Shown: positions 47,716 through 57,806, numbered from the stretch's first letter. The stretch is 63,724 bases of DNA from Minwuiaceae bacterium (GCA_028278525.1 JANQEE010000014.1:1-63724); one strand, 5' to 3'. Notes: generated by a model not told the origin, from the letters alone. Program-made: numbers and translations.

Positions 47716-49098
47716 TTAGTTTCCGCTCGCGAGGTCCTTCGCGGTCAGGTCCAGCGCCTTGTGGACAATCCCGACCATCTCGTCGACCTGCTCCTTGGTG
47801 ATGACCAGGGGCGGGCTCAGGACCATCGCGTCACGCACGGCCCGCATGATCAGGCCGTTGGCGATCGAGTGATCGCGGCAGATTACGCCGGCGCCGCGCG
47901 AAGGGTCGTACGGCTTTCGGGCGGCTTTGTCCTCAACCAGTTCGATCGCGGCGACCAGCCCGACGCCGCGCACCTCGCCGACCAGAGGATGGTCGGCCAG
48001 TGTGCGCAGTCGGCTCTGCATATAGGGGCCGATCTCGTCGCGGCCCCGGTCGATGATGCCTTCCTCCTGCAGGATCCGGATGTTCTCCAGGGCGACCGCG
48101 GCGGCGACCGGGTGGCCGGAATAGGTGAAGCCGTGCACGAACTCCTCGTCGGCCGCTGTCATCGCATCGCCGACCCGCTTGCCGACCATGACGGCGGAGA
48201 TCGGCAGGTAGCCCGAAGACAGGCCCTTGGCCAGGGTCATGAAGTCGGGCTCGATGCCGAAGGTTTCCGACCCCCACCAGTTGCCGGTGCGGCCGAACCC
48301 GCAGATCACCTCGTCGGCGATCAGCAGGATGTCGTATTTCCGGCAGATCCGCTGGATCTCCGGCCAATAGCTGTCGGGCGGCACGATCACGCCGCCGGCG
48401 CCCTGGACCGGTTCGCCGATAAAGGCGGCGACCTTGTCGGCGCCCAAGGCTTGGATCTTGTCTTCCAGGCTGCGCGCCGCCTTCAGCCCGAATTCCTCCG
48501 GATCCATGTCACCGCCTTCCGCGAACCAGTAAGGCGCGTCGGCATGCTCGAAGCCGGGTAGCGGCAAGTCGAACTGCGGGTGCATCGGCTGCAAGCCGGA
48601 CAGCGACGCCGCCGCCATCGTCACGCCGTGATAGGCGTAGTCGCGGCTGATGATGGTCTTCTTCTCCGGCTTGCCCTGCAGGTTCCAGTAATACCGCACC
48701 ATCTTGGCGATCGTGTCGTTCGCTTCCGAGCCCGAATTGGCGAAGAACGTGTGCTTGAACGGCGCCGGGGTGATCTCGGCCAGCTTCTCGGACAGGGTGA
48801 CGGCGGCCGGGGTCGTGCTCTGGAAGAAGGTGTTGTAATAGGGCAGTTCCTGCATGGCCCGATAGGAGGCTTCGGCCAGTTCCTTGCGCCCGTAGCCGAC
48901 CTGGACGCACCAAAGGCCGGCCATGCCGTCCATGATCCGGTTGCCGTCGGAGTCCCAAAGATAAACGCCGTCGCCGCGGGTGATGACCCGCACCCCGCGC
49001 TTGGCCAGCGCCGAATGATCGGTGAAGGGATGAATATGATGCGCGGCGTCGCTCGCCTGCCATTCGGCGGTCGGCCGGTTCGATGTCAGAAAAGTCAT
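47716..49098 (-). CDS. Class III aminotransferase, putrescine type (SpuC-like)
   Basis: A 460-residue PLP aminotransferase of class III. DGMAGLWCVQVGYGRKELAEA near the start, FFANSGSEANDTIAKMVRYY, LIADEVICGFGRTGNWWGSE and the PLP lysine in TLAKGLSSGYLPISAVMVG are all intact. These features match polyamine-pyruvate aminotransferases such as SpuC. Its location between the polyamine-binding protein and the gamma-glutamylputrescine synthetase-like gene supports action on putrescine or its glutamylated form. Beta-alanine or taurine aminotransferase remain possible. Confidence 0.92.
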   Translation of the reverse strand: MTFLTSNRPTAEWQASDAAHHIHPFTDHSALAKRGVRVITRGDGVYLWDSDGNRIMDGMAGLWCVQVGYGRKELAEASYRAMQELPYYNTFFQSTTPAAVTLSEKLAEITPAPFKHTFFANSGSEANDTIAKMVRYYWNLQGKPEKKTIISRDYAYHGVTMAAASLSGLQPMHPQFDLPLPGFEHADAPYWFAEGGDMDPEEFGLKAARSLEDKIQALGADKVAAFIGEPVQGAGGVIVPPDSYWPEIQRICRKYDILLIADEVICGFGRTGNWWGSETFGIEPDFMTLAKGLSSGYLPISAVMVGKRVGDAMTAADEEFVHGFTYSGHPVAAAVALENIRILQEEGIIDRGRDEIGPYMQSRLRTLADHPLVGEVRGVGLVAAIELVEDKAARKPYDPSRGAGVICRDHSIANGLIMRAVRDAMVLSPPLVITKEQVDEMVGIVHKALDLTAKDLASGN

Positions 49099-49265
49099 GG
49101 TCTGTCAGCTCCTAAGCGGTTGCGGTCTGCCGGCCATGCCGGCGTTCGAAAACCGCCGCGCCTAGGGCGTGTAGTCGATCCGCGCGCAGAGCCGCAAAAG
49201 CTCGAATTTTCGACAAATGCCCGGGGATCTTGGATCGCAAACCATGAAGATATTATAACAGGTTT

Positions 49266-50606
49266 TCAGACATTGAGCAGAAGGTGTTCCCGCTCCCAGG
49301 CGCTGATCACTTCCTGGAAGTTCTCGCCTTCGGATTCCTTGACCTCCAGCAGAACCGAGACGAACTTCTTGCCGAAGATCTCTTTCAGGTCGGTTGCGCC
49401 GCGCAACTTTGCCAGGGCTTCCGGCAGATATCGAGGCAGGGCAAAGCGCCGCTCGTAGGCCGTGGTCTGAATGGGGTCGGTCGGCGTCAGCTTGTTGACC
49501 ATGCCGAGATAGCCGCAGGCAAGCGTCGCGGCGATGGCGAGGTAGGGGTTGGCGTCCGCGCCGGGCACCCGGTTTTCGACCCGCCTGGCCGACGGCGGCG
49601 ATTTCGGCACCCTCAAGCCCGTCGTCCGGTTCTCCACGCCCCACAGAAGGTTGATCGGCGCCGCCTGATAGGGCGTCAGGCGCCGGTAGGAATTGACGTT
49701 TGGCGCCAGCAGCGGCATCGCCGCGGGCAGGTATTTCTGCAGGCCGGCGATGTGGTGTAGGAACAGCTTGCTGTCGGCGCCTTTCTTCGTGGCAAACAGG
49801 TTCTCGCCGGACTTTTTGCTTTCCACGCTCTGATGGACATGCATCGCGCTGCCCGGTTCGCGGCCATGCGGCTTGGCCATGAAGGTGGCGTAGATGTCGT
49901 GGCGGAGCGCCGCCTGCCGGACGGTGCGTTTGAACAGGAACGCCTGGTCGGCCAGTTCCATCGGGTCGCCGTGGATGAAATTGATTTCGACCTGCGCCGC
50001 GCCGGATTCGTGGATCAGGGTGTCGATATCCAGCCGCTGCGCCTCGCAAAAGTCGTAGACGTCCTCGAAGATCGGGTCGAATTCGTTGACCGCCTCGATG
50101 CCATAGGCCTGGCGGCCGGTTTCCGGCCGGCCCGACCGGCCGATGGGCGGTTCCAGCGGGTAGTCCGGATCCAGATTCTTGGCGATCAGGTAGAATTCCA
50201 GCTCCGGCGCGACGACGGGGCGCCAGCCTTTCTTCTCATAGAGGTTCAGGACCCGGCGCAGAACCTGGCGCGGGGCGACGGCGACCGGGCTGCCGTCCGA
50301 ATTGGTGGCGTCGCAGATCACCTGCGCCGTCGGCTCCTCGTACCACGGCACAAGCCGGATCGAGTGCGGATCCGGGTGCAGGGTGATGTCGGGCTCGGTC
50401 GGGTCCAGGACCTGGCTCTCGACGAACACGCCGGTAACGGTTTGCAGGAAGATCGTTTCCGGCAGGCGCAGGGTGTTGTCGGCCGCGCTTTGCAGGAACT
50501 TGTCGGTCGGCAGGATCTTGCCCCGGGCAATGCCGGTCAGATCCGGAACCAGGCATTCGACCTCGGTGACCCGATGGTCCTTAAGCCACTCTTCCAGAGG
50601 CGTCAT
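49266..50606 (-). CDS. puuA: Glutamine synthetase family protein, probable gamma-glutamylputrescine synthetase
   Basis: A 446-residue glutamine-synthetase-fold ligase. APELEFYL, the metal site QVEINFIHGDPMELADQ, AKPHGREPGSAMHVHQS and RVPGADANPYLAIAATLA are in family order. It is shorter than housekeeping GlnA and lacks the adenylylation-loop signature. The neighbouring PuuD-type hydrolase, aminotransferase and polyamine transporter indicate it joins glutamate to putrescine. The ATG at 50604-50606 (MTPLEEWLKDH) lies inside the end of the PuuD-like gene, overlapping it by 26 bases. Confidence 0.88.
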   Translation of the reverse strand: MTPLEEWLKDHRVTEVECLVPDLTGIARGKILPTDKFLQSAADNTLRLPETIFLQTVTGVFVESQVLDPTEPDITLHPDPHSIRLVPWYEEPTAQVICDATNSDGSPVAVAPRQVLRRVLNLYEKKGWRPVVAPELEFYLIAKNLDPDYPLEPPIGRSGRPETGRQAYGIEAVNEFDPIFEDVYDFCEAQRLDIDTLIHESGAAQVEINFIHGDPMELADQAFLFKRTVRQAALRHDIYATFMAKPHGREPGSAMHVHQSVESKKSGENLFATKKGADSKLFLHHIAGLQKYLPAAMPLLAPNVNSYRRLTPYQAAPINLLWGVENRTTGLRVPKSPPSARRVENRVPGADANPYLAIAATLACGYLGMVNKLTPTDPIQTTAYERRFALPRYLPEALAKLRGATDLKEIFGKKFVSVLLEVKESEGENFQEVISAWEREHLLLNV

Positions 50607-51372
50607 GCGACGTTCGCTTTCTCGCGTAGCTCCGACAGGCATCGCCGAAGGCTTGAAATAGACTTAAGTTGAAAGGGTTATCGATAACTTTCCATTCCGG
50701 GTGCCATTGCACGCCCAGGGCAAACTCCTTGGCGCCGGTTACGCTGACGGCCTCGACGGTGCCGTCCGGCGCCACGCCCTCCACGGTCAGGCCCGGCGCG
50801 ACCCGGTCGATGCCCTGTCCGTGCAGGCTGTTGATCGTTGCCTCCGTGACGCCGGTTATCTTCGCCAGCAGGCCGCCGGCCGCGATGCTCAGCCGGTGAC
50901 GCGGCGCATACTGGTCGTCCATCGGGGCGTCGGGGTTGTTGCGGTGATCGGCGCGGCCCGGCACCTCCTCCAGATATTGATGCAGCGATCCGCCCAGCGC
51001 GACGTTCAGCTCTTGAATGCCGCGGCAGATGCAGAACAGCGGTACGCCCCGCTCTATCGCCGCCCGGATCAGGGGCAGGGTGGTGGCGTCGCGTTCCGCG
51101 TCGTGCAGGGTGCCGTCGCGGCTTTTCGGTCCGTCGTAGTGGTGCGGTTCGACATTGGACGGGCTGCCGGTGAAGACCACGCCGTCCAACGTGGAGAGCA
51201 GGGTATCGACATCGGTCGCCGCGCCCAGCGCCGGGATGATGACCGGCTGCGCCTTTGCGCCGACCGTGACCGATGTGACGTATTTCTCCTGAACCGCGTG
51301 ATACCAGACGTTATCGACCCACTTGTAGCAGGCCGAAACGCCGACAATGGGCAAACGCTCTGATGGGCTCAT
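50581..51372 (-). CDS. puuD: Gamma-glutamyl-GABA hydrolase (PuuD-like class I amidotransferase)
   Basis: A 263-residue class I glutamine-amidotransferase-fold hydrolase. The nucleophile is the cysteine of FCICRGIQELNVALGGSLHQ and the second site is GVQWHPEW. It starts PIVGVSACYKWVD, typical of PuuD. Expected reaction is release of GABA from gamma-glutamyl-GABA. The RADHRNN segment is a further family mark. It leads the puuD-puuA pair and is separated by 72 bases from lolA. Confidence 0.92.
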   Translation of the reverse strand: MSPSERLPIVGVSACYKWVDNVWYHAVQEKYVTSVTVGAKAQPVIIPALGAATDVDTLLSTLDGVVFTGSPSNVEPHHYDGPKSRDGTLHDAERDATTLPLIRAAIERGVPLFCICRGIQELNVALGGSLHQYLEEVPGRADHRNNPDAPMDDQYAPRHRLSIAAGGLLAKITGVTEATINSLHGQGIDRVAPGLTVEGVAPDGTVEAVSVTGAKEFALGVQWHPEWKVIDNPFNLSLFQAFGDACRSYARKRTSHDASGRVA

Positions 51373-51444
51373 GGTTCCGCTCTGGAGGATCGAGGCGGCC
51401 TTTCAGCTATCACGCACCGTGATGGGCGGCAAGCGCGGGTTCTA

Positions 51445-52074
51445 CTAGTCGAAATCGTCGTAATTCGGAGAGAACAGGGAGAACAGGTCCGGGTCCAGGC
51501 GGATATTGACCTGCATGTCGGTCATGGTGACCCGGGTTTCCAGGCCCTGCGCGTCGCGCACCAGCCATTGTTTGAGGACAAACGGCCGGTCCTCGAAGAC
51601 CAGGGTGATCGAGCCCTGTTCCTCGCGGTCGGGGTCGAACAGGGTCACCCGAAGGGTGCCGGGGCCACGCTCCACCTTCTTGACGCCGACCGAATCGCGC
51701 AGCTTGATCTCGCTGCGGACCAGTTCGAACAGCGGCGTCGATTGCAACGGCAGGCGAGAGGTCTGGTTCACTTCCTGGTCGTAGAACACGACCCATCCGC
51801 CGTCGGAAACCACCAGCACCGGCACGGGCGGGTCGTAGTCGAAGCGCAGGCGGCCCGGGCGGTTGATGTAGAGATTGCCTTCGCTTAACGCCCCGTCGGG
51901 GGCGACCTGCAGGAACCGCGCCTTGATGCTCTTGATCGCGTTGAGATAGTCCTCGGCGCGGGTCAGGTCGGCCAGATCCTGCTGGCTGAGATCCATTCTC
52001 GCCGCGGCCGCGGGGCCGGCGAGGAAGCCGGAGAGGCCGGCCGTCACCAGGAAGATGTGCAGGAAACGTCGCAT
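51445..52074 (-). CDS. lolA: Outer-membrane lipoprotein carrier protein LolA
   Basis: A 209-residue periplasmic chaperone that ferries lipoproteins to LolB. It has a Sec signal peptide (MRRFLHIFLVTAGLSGFLAGPAAAA) and the LolA features IKARFLQVAPDG, GNLYINRPGRLRFDYDPP and ITLVFEDRPFVLKQW, a typical hydrophobic-cavity beta pattern. It is 50 bases downstream of ftsK, the standard alphaproteobacterial neighbour. Confidence 0.93.
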   Translation of the reverse strand: MRRFLHIFLVTAGLSGFLAGPAAAARMDLSQQDLADLTRAEDYLNAIKSIKARFLQVAPDGALSEGNLYINRPGRLRFDYDPPVPVLVVSDGGWVVFYDQEVNQTSRLPLQSTPLFELVRSEIKLRDSVGVKKVERGPGTLRVTLFDPDREEQGSITLVFEDRPFVLKQWLVRDAQGLETRVTMTDMQVNIRLDPDLFSLFSPNYDDFD

Positions 52075-52124
52075 GGCTGCCGATTACCTGGGAGCCATGG
52101 GGGGCGAATTCAAGGCGATACGTC

Positions 52125-54512
52125 TCACTCGAACTCGTCAGGCTGGCGGGCCAGGACCTCGCGTTTGCCAACATGATTGGCCGCGCCGATGATGCCCTCG
52201 GCCTCCATCTGCTCGATGATCCGGGCGGCGCGGTTATAGCCGATCTGCAGATGGCGCTGGATGAAGCTGGTCGACGCCTTCTGCTCGCGCGCGACCAGAT
52301 CGACCGCGCGGTCGTACAGCGTGTCGCCGTCGCCGCCGGACGAACCGCCGCCGCCGGGCGAGAAGCTGCCCTCGGTATCGGCGGTGATGTCTTCCAGGTA
52401 GTCAGGCGCGCCCTGGGTTTTCAGGAACTTGACGACTTCCTCGACTTCGTCGTCGGAAACGAACGGACCGTGCACGCGGCTGACCCGGCCCGCGCCCGGC
52501 ATGAACAGCATATCGCCGGCGCCCAGCAGTTGCTCCGCGCCGGGTTCGCCCAGGATCGTACGGCTGTCGATCTTCGATGTGACCTGGAAGCTGATCCGGG
52601 TCGGGAAGTTGGCCTTGATCGTGCCGGTGATGACGTCCACGGACGGCCGCTGCGTTGCCATGATCAGGTGAATGCCGGCGGCCCGCGCCATCTGCGCCAG
52701 GCGCTGAATGGCGCCCTCGATGTCCTTGCCGGCGACCATCATCAGGTCAGCCATCTCGTCGACCACCACGACGATCAGCGGCAGCGGCTCCATGTCCAAG
52801 GGCCGGTCCTCGAATACCGGTTCGCCGGTTTCCGCGTCGAAGCCGGTCTGCACCGTACGCCGCAGATCCTCTCCCTTGGTCTTCGCTTCGCCGACCCGCT
52901 GGTTGTAGCTGGCGATATTGCGGACGCCCAGTTCGGACATCTTGCGGTAGCGGTTCTCCATCTCCCGCACCGTCCATTTCAGGGCGACGATGGCCTTCGA
53001 AGGGTCGGTCACCACCGGCGACAGCAGGTGCGGGATGCCGTCGTAGACCGACAGTTCCAGCATCTTCGGGTCGATCAGGATCAGACGGCACTGTTCCGGC
53101 GACATGTGATAGAGCAGCGACAGGATCATGGTGTTCACGGCGACCGACTTACCGGAGCCGGTGGTGCCGGCGATCAGCAGGTGCGGCATCCGCGACAGGT
53201 CGGCGAAGACCGGCGTGCCGCCGATGTCCTTGCCGAGCGCCAGGGTCAGTTTGCCGGCGGCGTTTTCGTAATCGGCGGTCGCGAACAACTCGCGCAGGAA
53301 CACGGTCTCGCGGGAGGCGTTCGGCAGCTCAATGCCCATGGCATTGCGGCCGGGGATTACCGACACGCGAGCCGACAGCGCGCTCATCGACCGGGCGATG
53401 TCGTCGGCAAGGCCGATCACGCGCGACGACTTGGTGCCCGGCGCCGGCTCCAGTTCGTAAAGGGTGACGACCGGTCCCGGCCGCACTTTGACGATTTCTC
53501 CGTGAACGCCGAAATCCTCCAGCACCGATTCCAGGATGCGGGCGTTCTGCTGCAGCGACTCGGCGTTGACCTGTTCGACGCCGGACTGGGCTTTCGGCAT
53601 TTGGAGCAGCGCCAGGGGCGGCAGTTCGTATTCTTCGTTGCCGCCGAGTTTCAGCTTGGTTTGCCGTTCGGCGGCCTCGCGTCGTCCCGCGCGGGGTTTT
53701 GCGTGACGCGTCTCCACCAACGGCTCGCTGCCGGTTCTCGCCGCCGGCATCTTGGGCGCGGGCGGCGCCATGCGGGGTTCCGCCGGCTGCTGCACCACTG
53801 GGGCGTCATCGTCATCGGAGCTGAAGATCCGGTCCCACCAAACACGGCTGTAGTGGTAGGCGAGGCGAGCCATCCATATCGCGAACAGCACGGCCCTGAC
53901 CGCGGCGTCCCGGCCGGTGACGGCGGCCGTGCTCCATTCGCGCTGCGTGATGCCAAGCGTAAGCAGGAAGGCCAGCAAGGCGGCCGCGCCTAGCGCCAGG
54001 CCGTGCACCCAGAGGTCCACCGTGACGCCGATTGCCTGGCTCAACACCACCAGCCATCCCAGCAGGAAACCGCCGAGCAGGCCGCCCAGTCCGACCGGCA
54101 GCGGCCAGCTTGCCGGCGGCGTTACGGTCGCGGCGGCCCCGGCGGCGAGCAGTAGCGTCATCGGCAGCAGCGTCAGATGAAGCCAGAACCAGGGTAGGCC
54201 CCGGTGGGAGATGATGCGCCAGCCCCAGGCGAGCGGCACGATGGCCAGCAGCGCGGCGCCGAGACCGATGGTCTGCAGCAGCAGGTCGGACAGGTAGGCG
54301 CCCGGCAATCCCATCAGGTTGCGGATCGGTTCGCCGGTCGCGCGGTTGAAGCTCGGGTCCTGGGGATCGAAGCCGACCAGGGCGGCGATCAAAAACGCGG
54401 CGATCAGGATCAGGACCACACCGACGGACTCTTCCGCGCGCCGGCGCATGAACAGCTTCATCCCCGCCGGCAGAAAAGCCGGCTTTTGCGACAGCGCTGT
54501 GCTGCGGGCCAT
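52125..54512 (-). CDS. ftsK: DNA translocase FtsK
   Basis: A 795-residue septal DNA pump. Four or so membrane helices lie in residues 30-215, then a short linker, then the motor domain with Walker A GTTGSGKSVAVNT and LILIDPKMLELSVYDGIPHLL. The C-terminal gamma winged helix (ASTSFIQRHLQIGYNRAARIIEQME), which reads KOPS sites, is complete. Length is normal for an alphaproteobacterial FtsK with a short linker. The ATG at 54510-54512 has a strong AAGGAGGA box a few bases upstream. Confidence 0.98.
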   Translation of the reverse strand: MARSTALSQKPAFLPAGMKLFMRRRAEESVGVVLILIAAFLIAALVGFDPQDPSFNRATGEPIRNLMGLPGAYLSDLLLQTIGLGAALLAIVPLAWGWRIISHRGLPWFWLHLTLLPMTLLLAAGAAATVTPPASWPLPVGLGGLLGGFLLGWLVVLSQAIGVTVDLWVHGLALGAAALLAFLLTLGITQREWSTAAVTGRDAAVRAVLFAIWMARLAYHYSRVWWDRIFSSDDDDAPVVQQPAEPRMAPPAPKMPAARTGSEPLVETRHAKPRAGRREAAERQTKLKLGGNEEYELPPLALLQMPKAQSGVEQVNAESLQQNARILESVLEDFGVHGEIVKVRPGPVVTLYELEPAPGTKSSRVIGLADDIARSMSALSARVSVIPGRNAMGIELPNASRETVFLRELFATADYENAAGKLTLALGKDIGGTPVFADLSRMPHLLIAGTTGSGKSVAVNTMILSLLYHMSPEQCRLILIDPKMLELSVYDGIPHLLSPVVTDPSKAIVALKWTVREMENRYRKMSELGVRNIASYNQRVGEAKTKGEDLRRTVQTGFDAETGEPVFEDRPLDMEPLPLIVVVVDEMADLMMVAGKDIEGAIQRLAQMARAAGIHLIMATQRPSVDVITGTIKANFPTRISFQVTSKIDSRTILGEPGAEQLLGAGDMLFMPGAGRVSRVHGPFVSDDEVEEVVKFLKTQGAPDYLEDITADTEGSFSPGGGGSSGGDGDTLYDRAVDLVAREQKASTSFIQRHLQIGYNRAARIIEQMEAEGIIGAANHVGKREVLARQPDEFE

Positions 54513-54523
54513 GCTCTTCCTCC

Positions 54524-55714
54524 TTAAAGTGTACTACTCAGGCGTTCCAGGGCGTCCGCCGTGGTGGACAGGTCCTGCACCAGGGCCAGGCGGATGTATT
54601 TTTGTCCGGGATTGTTGCCGGCGGCATCATCGCGGGCGAGGTAGCCGCCGGGCAATACACGCACCCCGGCCTCGCGCCACAATTTTGCGGCGGCGGCCTG
54701 CCCGTCGCCGACGTCCAGCCACAGGAAAAAGCCCCCCGGTGGGCGATAGAAACCGAATCGGTTGTGCAGCATCCGCTCCGCGAGGTCGAACTTCTCCCGG
54801 TAAAGCGCGCGGTTCGCCTCCACATGCGCTTCGTCGCGCCAAAGTGCTGCGGAAGCGGCGCAGACCGGCAGCGGCGACGGCGCGCCGCCATAGTTCCGAA
54901 GCTTGCGGAAGGCGGCGATCAAGGCCGGGTCGCCGGCCACAAAGCCGGATCTAAGCCCTGGTACACTGGATCGCTTCGATAGCGAATGGAAAGCCATGAC
55001 GTTCGTGAAGCCGTCGCCGAGCGCGGCACAGGCCTGCAAAACGCCTGATGGCGGTACGCTGTCATAGATTTCCGCGTAGCATTCGTCGACGGCGAGCACG
55101 AAATCGAATTCCCGCGCCATGGCGACTAGGTTTTTCAGGTAATCCAGGTCGGCTACGGTGCCCTGGGGATTGGAAGGCGAACAGAGGTAGACCAGCGCCG
55201 TCCGTGCCAGCAGGTCGCGGTCCAGGCGGACGAAGTCCGGCAGAAAGTTAGTTTGTTCTGTTGCCGGAACGAAGACAGGTTCCGCGCCCGCAATCACCGC
55301 GGCGCCGACATAGCACTGATAGAACGGGTTCGGGATCAGCACGGCGGGCTGATTGCCCGCCTTGGTCGGCGGCACGACGGCCTGAGCCAGCATAAACAAT
55401 CCTTCGCGGGTACCATTCAGCGGCTGCACATGGCGCTGCGGATCGATGGCATCCGGCGCCAGGGCGTAGCGGGTGGTCAGCCAGTCGCCGACCGCCGAAA
55501 GCAGCTCCGGCGTCCCGGTAACGGGCGGGTATTTGCCATACAGATGGCGGTTTTCATGCATCACCGCACCGACGAGGTCCGGATAGGCGTGCTGCGGTTC
55601 GCCAAGCGACATCATGATCGGATCGCCGCCACCGCCCGGCGCCACGTGATCGACCAGATCGCGCAGGCGCTGGAACGGGTAATCCGTGAGAGCGTCGAGT
55701 CTGGGATTCAGCAT
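54524..55714 (-). CDS. dapC: Aminotransferase class I/II, probable succinyldiaminopimelate aminotransferase
   Basis: A 396-residue fold-type I PLP enzyme. The opening LNPRLDALTDYPFQRLRDLV and SLGEPQH are typical of the DapC clade in the lysine and peptidoglycan precursor pathway. YLCSPSNPQGTV, VDECYAEIYD and the PLP lysine in HSLSKRSSVPGLRSGFVAGDP are intact. It is 11 bases upstream of ftsK on the same strand. The DapC role is inferred from clade features; a related aminotransferase is possible. Confidence 0.85.
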   Translation of the reverse strand: MLNPRLDALTDYPFQRLRDLVDHVAPGGGGDPIMMSLGEPQHAYPDLVGAVMHENRHLYGKYPPVTGTPELLSAVGDWLTTRYALAPDAIDPQRHVQPLNGTREGLFMLAQAVVPPTKAGNQPAVLIPNPFYQCYVGAAVIAGAEPVFVPATEQTNFLPDFVRLDRDLLARTALVYLCSPSNPQGTVADLDYLKNLVAMAREFDFVLAVDECYAEIYDSVPPSGVLQACAALGDGFTNVMAFHSLSKRSSVPGLRSGFVAGDPALIAAFRKLRNYGGAPSPLPVCAASAALWRDEAHVEANRALYREKFDLAERMLHNRFGFYRPPGGFFLWLDVGDGQAAAAKLWREAGVRVLPGGYLARDDAAGNNPGQKYIRLALVQDLSTTADALERLSSTL

Positions 55715-55832
55715 GCCGTTTCTTGACCGCTTCGGTGGTCTTCGGAGTTGCAGTGAAAAGCCCAGCCAAGGTAACGAGTTGCCCGAAATCTTACAAGCAG
55801 ACTGTGAAGCTTGTTCCGTTTGCGGCGGCCCA

Positions 55833-55864
55833 AGAAAAAAGGCCCGGGAGCAGGCTCCCGGGCC
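55833..55864 (-). terminator. Intrinsic terminator of glnK-amtB
   Basis: A perfect 10-bp stem GGCCCGGGAG (55841-55850) with 55855-55864, loop of 4 bases, followed on the minus strand by six T residues (55835-55840 read as A on plus). It lies 24 bases after the amtB stop. Confidence 0.92.
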
Positions 55865-55887
55865 AACCAGTCAGAAGGAGCGTAACG

Positions 55888-57243
55888 CTAAATCGTTTGC
55901 GAGCCGCGCCCGAACTCCGGATAGGCCTCCTGGCCAAGTTCGACTTGGTCCAGCCCCAGCGATTCCGATTCTTCGTCGATCCGGATGCCGACGGTGGCCT
56001 TCAGGGCGAACCACAGGACGCCGCTGACGATGACGCAGAAGACGCCGATCGCGACGATGCCGACAAGCTGTGTCACGAAGTCGCCGCCGCCGAAGATGCC
56101 GACGGCCAGGGTGCCCCAGATACCGGCGACGAGGTGGGCGGAGATCGCACCGACCACATCGTCGATCTTCAGCTTGTCCAGCAAGGGAACCGATATGACG
56201 ACCAGGATGCCGCCGATGGCGCCGACGATGATCGACAGCAGGTGGTTCTGTAAGTCCGGGCCGGCGGTAATCGCGACCAGGCCGCCGATGGCGCCGTTCA
56301 GCGCCAGGGTCAGGTCGATCTTCTTGTACAGGATGTTGGCCGCCAGCATCGCAGCCACCACGCCGGCCGCAGCGGCCAGGTTGGTGTTGACGAACACGAT
56401 GGCCATGGCCGACGCGTCCAGCGCGCTGCCGAGCGCCAGTTGCGAGCCGCCGTTGAAGCCGAACCAGCCGAACCACAGGATGAACGTGCCGGCGGTCGCC
56501 AGCGGCAGGTTGGCGCCGGGGATCGGCCTGACCTCGCCGTTCGGGCCGTACTTGCCCTTGCGGGCGCCCAGGATGATGGCGCCGGTCAGCGCGCACCAGC
56601 CGCCGACCGAATGCACGATGGTCGATCCGGCGAAGTCGGAGAAGCCCCGTTCGGCCAGCCAGCCGCCGCCCCAGGTCCAGGAACCCTGGATCGGGTAGAT
56701 GATGCCGGTCAGCACGATTACGAAGATCAGGAACGGCCAGACCTTTATGCGTTCCGCCAGGGTGCCGGACACGATGGAAGCGGCGGTCGCCACGAACACC
56801 ATCTGGAAGAACCAGTCCGACATGGACGAGTAGCCGCCTTCGACGACGGTGGCGACCATCTCGGCCGTCGGCTCTTCGGCATTGAGCAGGGCCAGTTCGG
56901 CATCGGCCGGGTTATAGAGAAGACTGAACGACCCGATCCAGCTTTGCACATCGGTGTACATCAGGTGGTAGCCGATCAGGTAGTACAGCAGGCCGGCGAT
57001 CGAATAGAGCGCGATGTTCTTCAGGCAGATGGCCGCCGTGTTTTTGGTGCGGACCAGGCCGGACTCGAGCATGGCGAAGCCGAGCGCCATCAGCATCACC
57101 AGGACGCCGCACAGGAGGAACGAGAAAGTGTTGAAAACAAATGCCGTTTCGGCGCTGACTTCCGCCGCCGCCGGCGCAGCCGACGCAACCGTAACGGCGC
57201 CGGCGGTGAGAGCGGCCGGCACCAATCGCTTAAAGAGTGTCAT
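55888..57243 (-). CDS. amtB: Ammonium transporter
   Basis: A 451-residue Amt protein, trimeric in the inner membrane. It has an N-terminal cleavable-type signal (LTAGAVTVASAAPAAAEV), about eleven membrane spans and the Amt signatures GYHLMYTD, FAGSTIVHSVGGWCALTGAIILGAR and WFGFNGGSQLA with the conduction-path histidines. The C-terminal tail binds the PII protein GlnK. It is co-transcribed with glnK, 22 bases upstream. Confidence 0.97.
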   Translation of the reverse strand: MTLFKRLVPAALTAGAVTVASAAPAAAEVSAETAFVFNTFSFLLCGVLVMLMALGFAMLESGLVRTKNTAAICLKNIALYSIAGLLYYLIGYHLMYTDVQSWIGSFSLLYNPADAELALLNAEEPTAEMVATVVEGGYSSMSDWFFQMVFVATAASIVSGTLAERIKVWPFLIFVIVLTGIIYPIQGSWTWGGGWLAERGFSDFAGSTIVHSVGGWCALTGAIILGARKGKYGPNGEVRPIPGANLPLATAGTFILWFGWFGFNGGSQLALGSALDASAMAIVFVNTNLAAAAGVVAAMLAANILYKKIDLTLALNGAIGGLVAITAGPDLQNHLLSIIVGAIGGILVVISVPLLDKLKIDDVVGAISAHLVAGIWGTLAVGIFGGGDFVTQLVGIVAIGVFCVIVSGVLWFALKATVGIRIDEESESLGLDQVELGQEAYPEFGRGSQTI

Positions 57244-57265
57244 TGAGAGTGTCTCCCCGATTTTT

Positions 57266-57622
<357 letters not shown>

Positions 57623-57635
57623 TTACCCCTCCGGG

Positions 57636-57656
57636 GGGCGCGGGTCACCCGCGCCC
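57636..57656. promoter_or_regulatory. Perfect palindrome in the glnK leader
   Basis: A 21-base palindrome, GGGCGCGGGT and its complement around a single C, lies 32-52 bases before the glnK start. If transcription begins near 57663 this would be a hairpin at the very 5' end of the mRNA; alternatively it is a protein-binding site. Confidence 0.5.
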
Positions 57657-57673
57657 GTCCTGGCGGTCATGGT

Positions 57674-57689
57674 TTCAAGAAGCGTGCCG
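57674..57689 (-). promoter_or_regulatory. Candidate sigma-54 promoter of glnK-amtB
   Basis: On the minus strand the sequence CGGCACGCTTCTTGAA fits the -24/-12 pattern (GGCAC, then TTG) with the correct 10-base gap between the GG and GA pairs, though the -12 element has GA in place of GC. The predicted start near 57663 is 59 bases before the glnK ATG. glnK-amtB is a classic NtrC-controlled operon, which raises the likelihood. A GTGC-N7-GCAC inverted repeat lies a few bases upstream. Confidence 0.45.
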
Positions 57690-57806
57690 GTTTTGCTGCA
57701 GTGCGGAAAAGGCACGGTATCGCTGGATTCCGCGGCGGCGTACGGTTCGGCGTAGGACGGGCCTGCTTAAAAAGTCGGCATGCGCGCCGGCCTGCCTACA
57801 ATTTAA

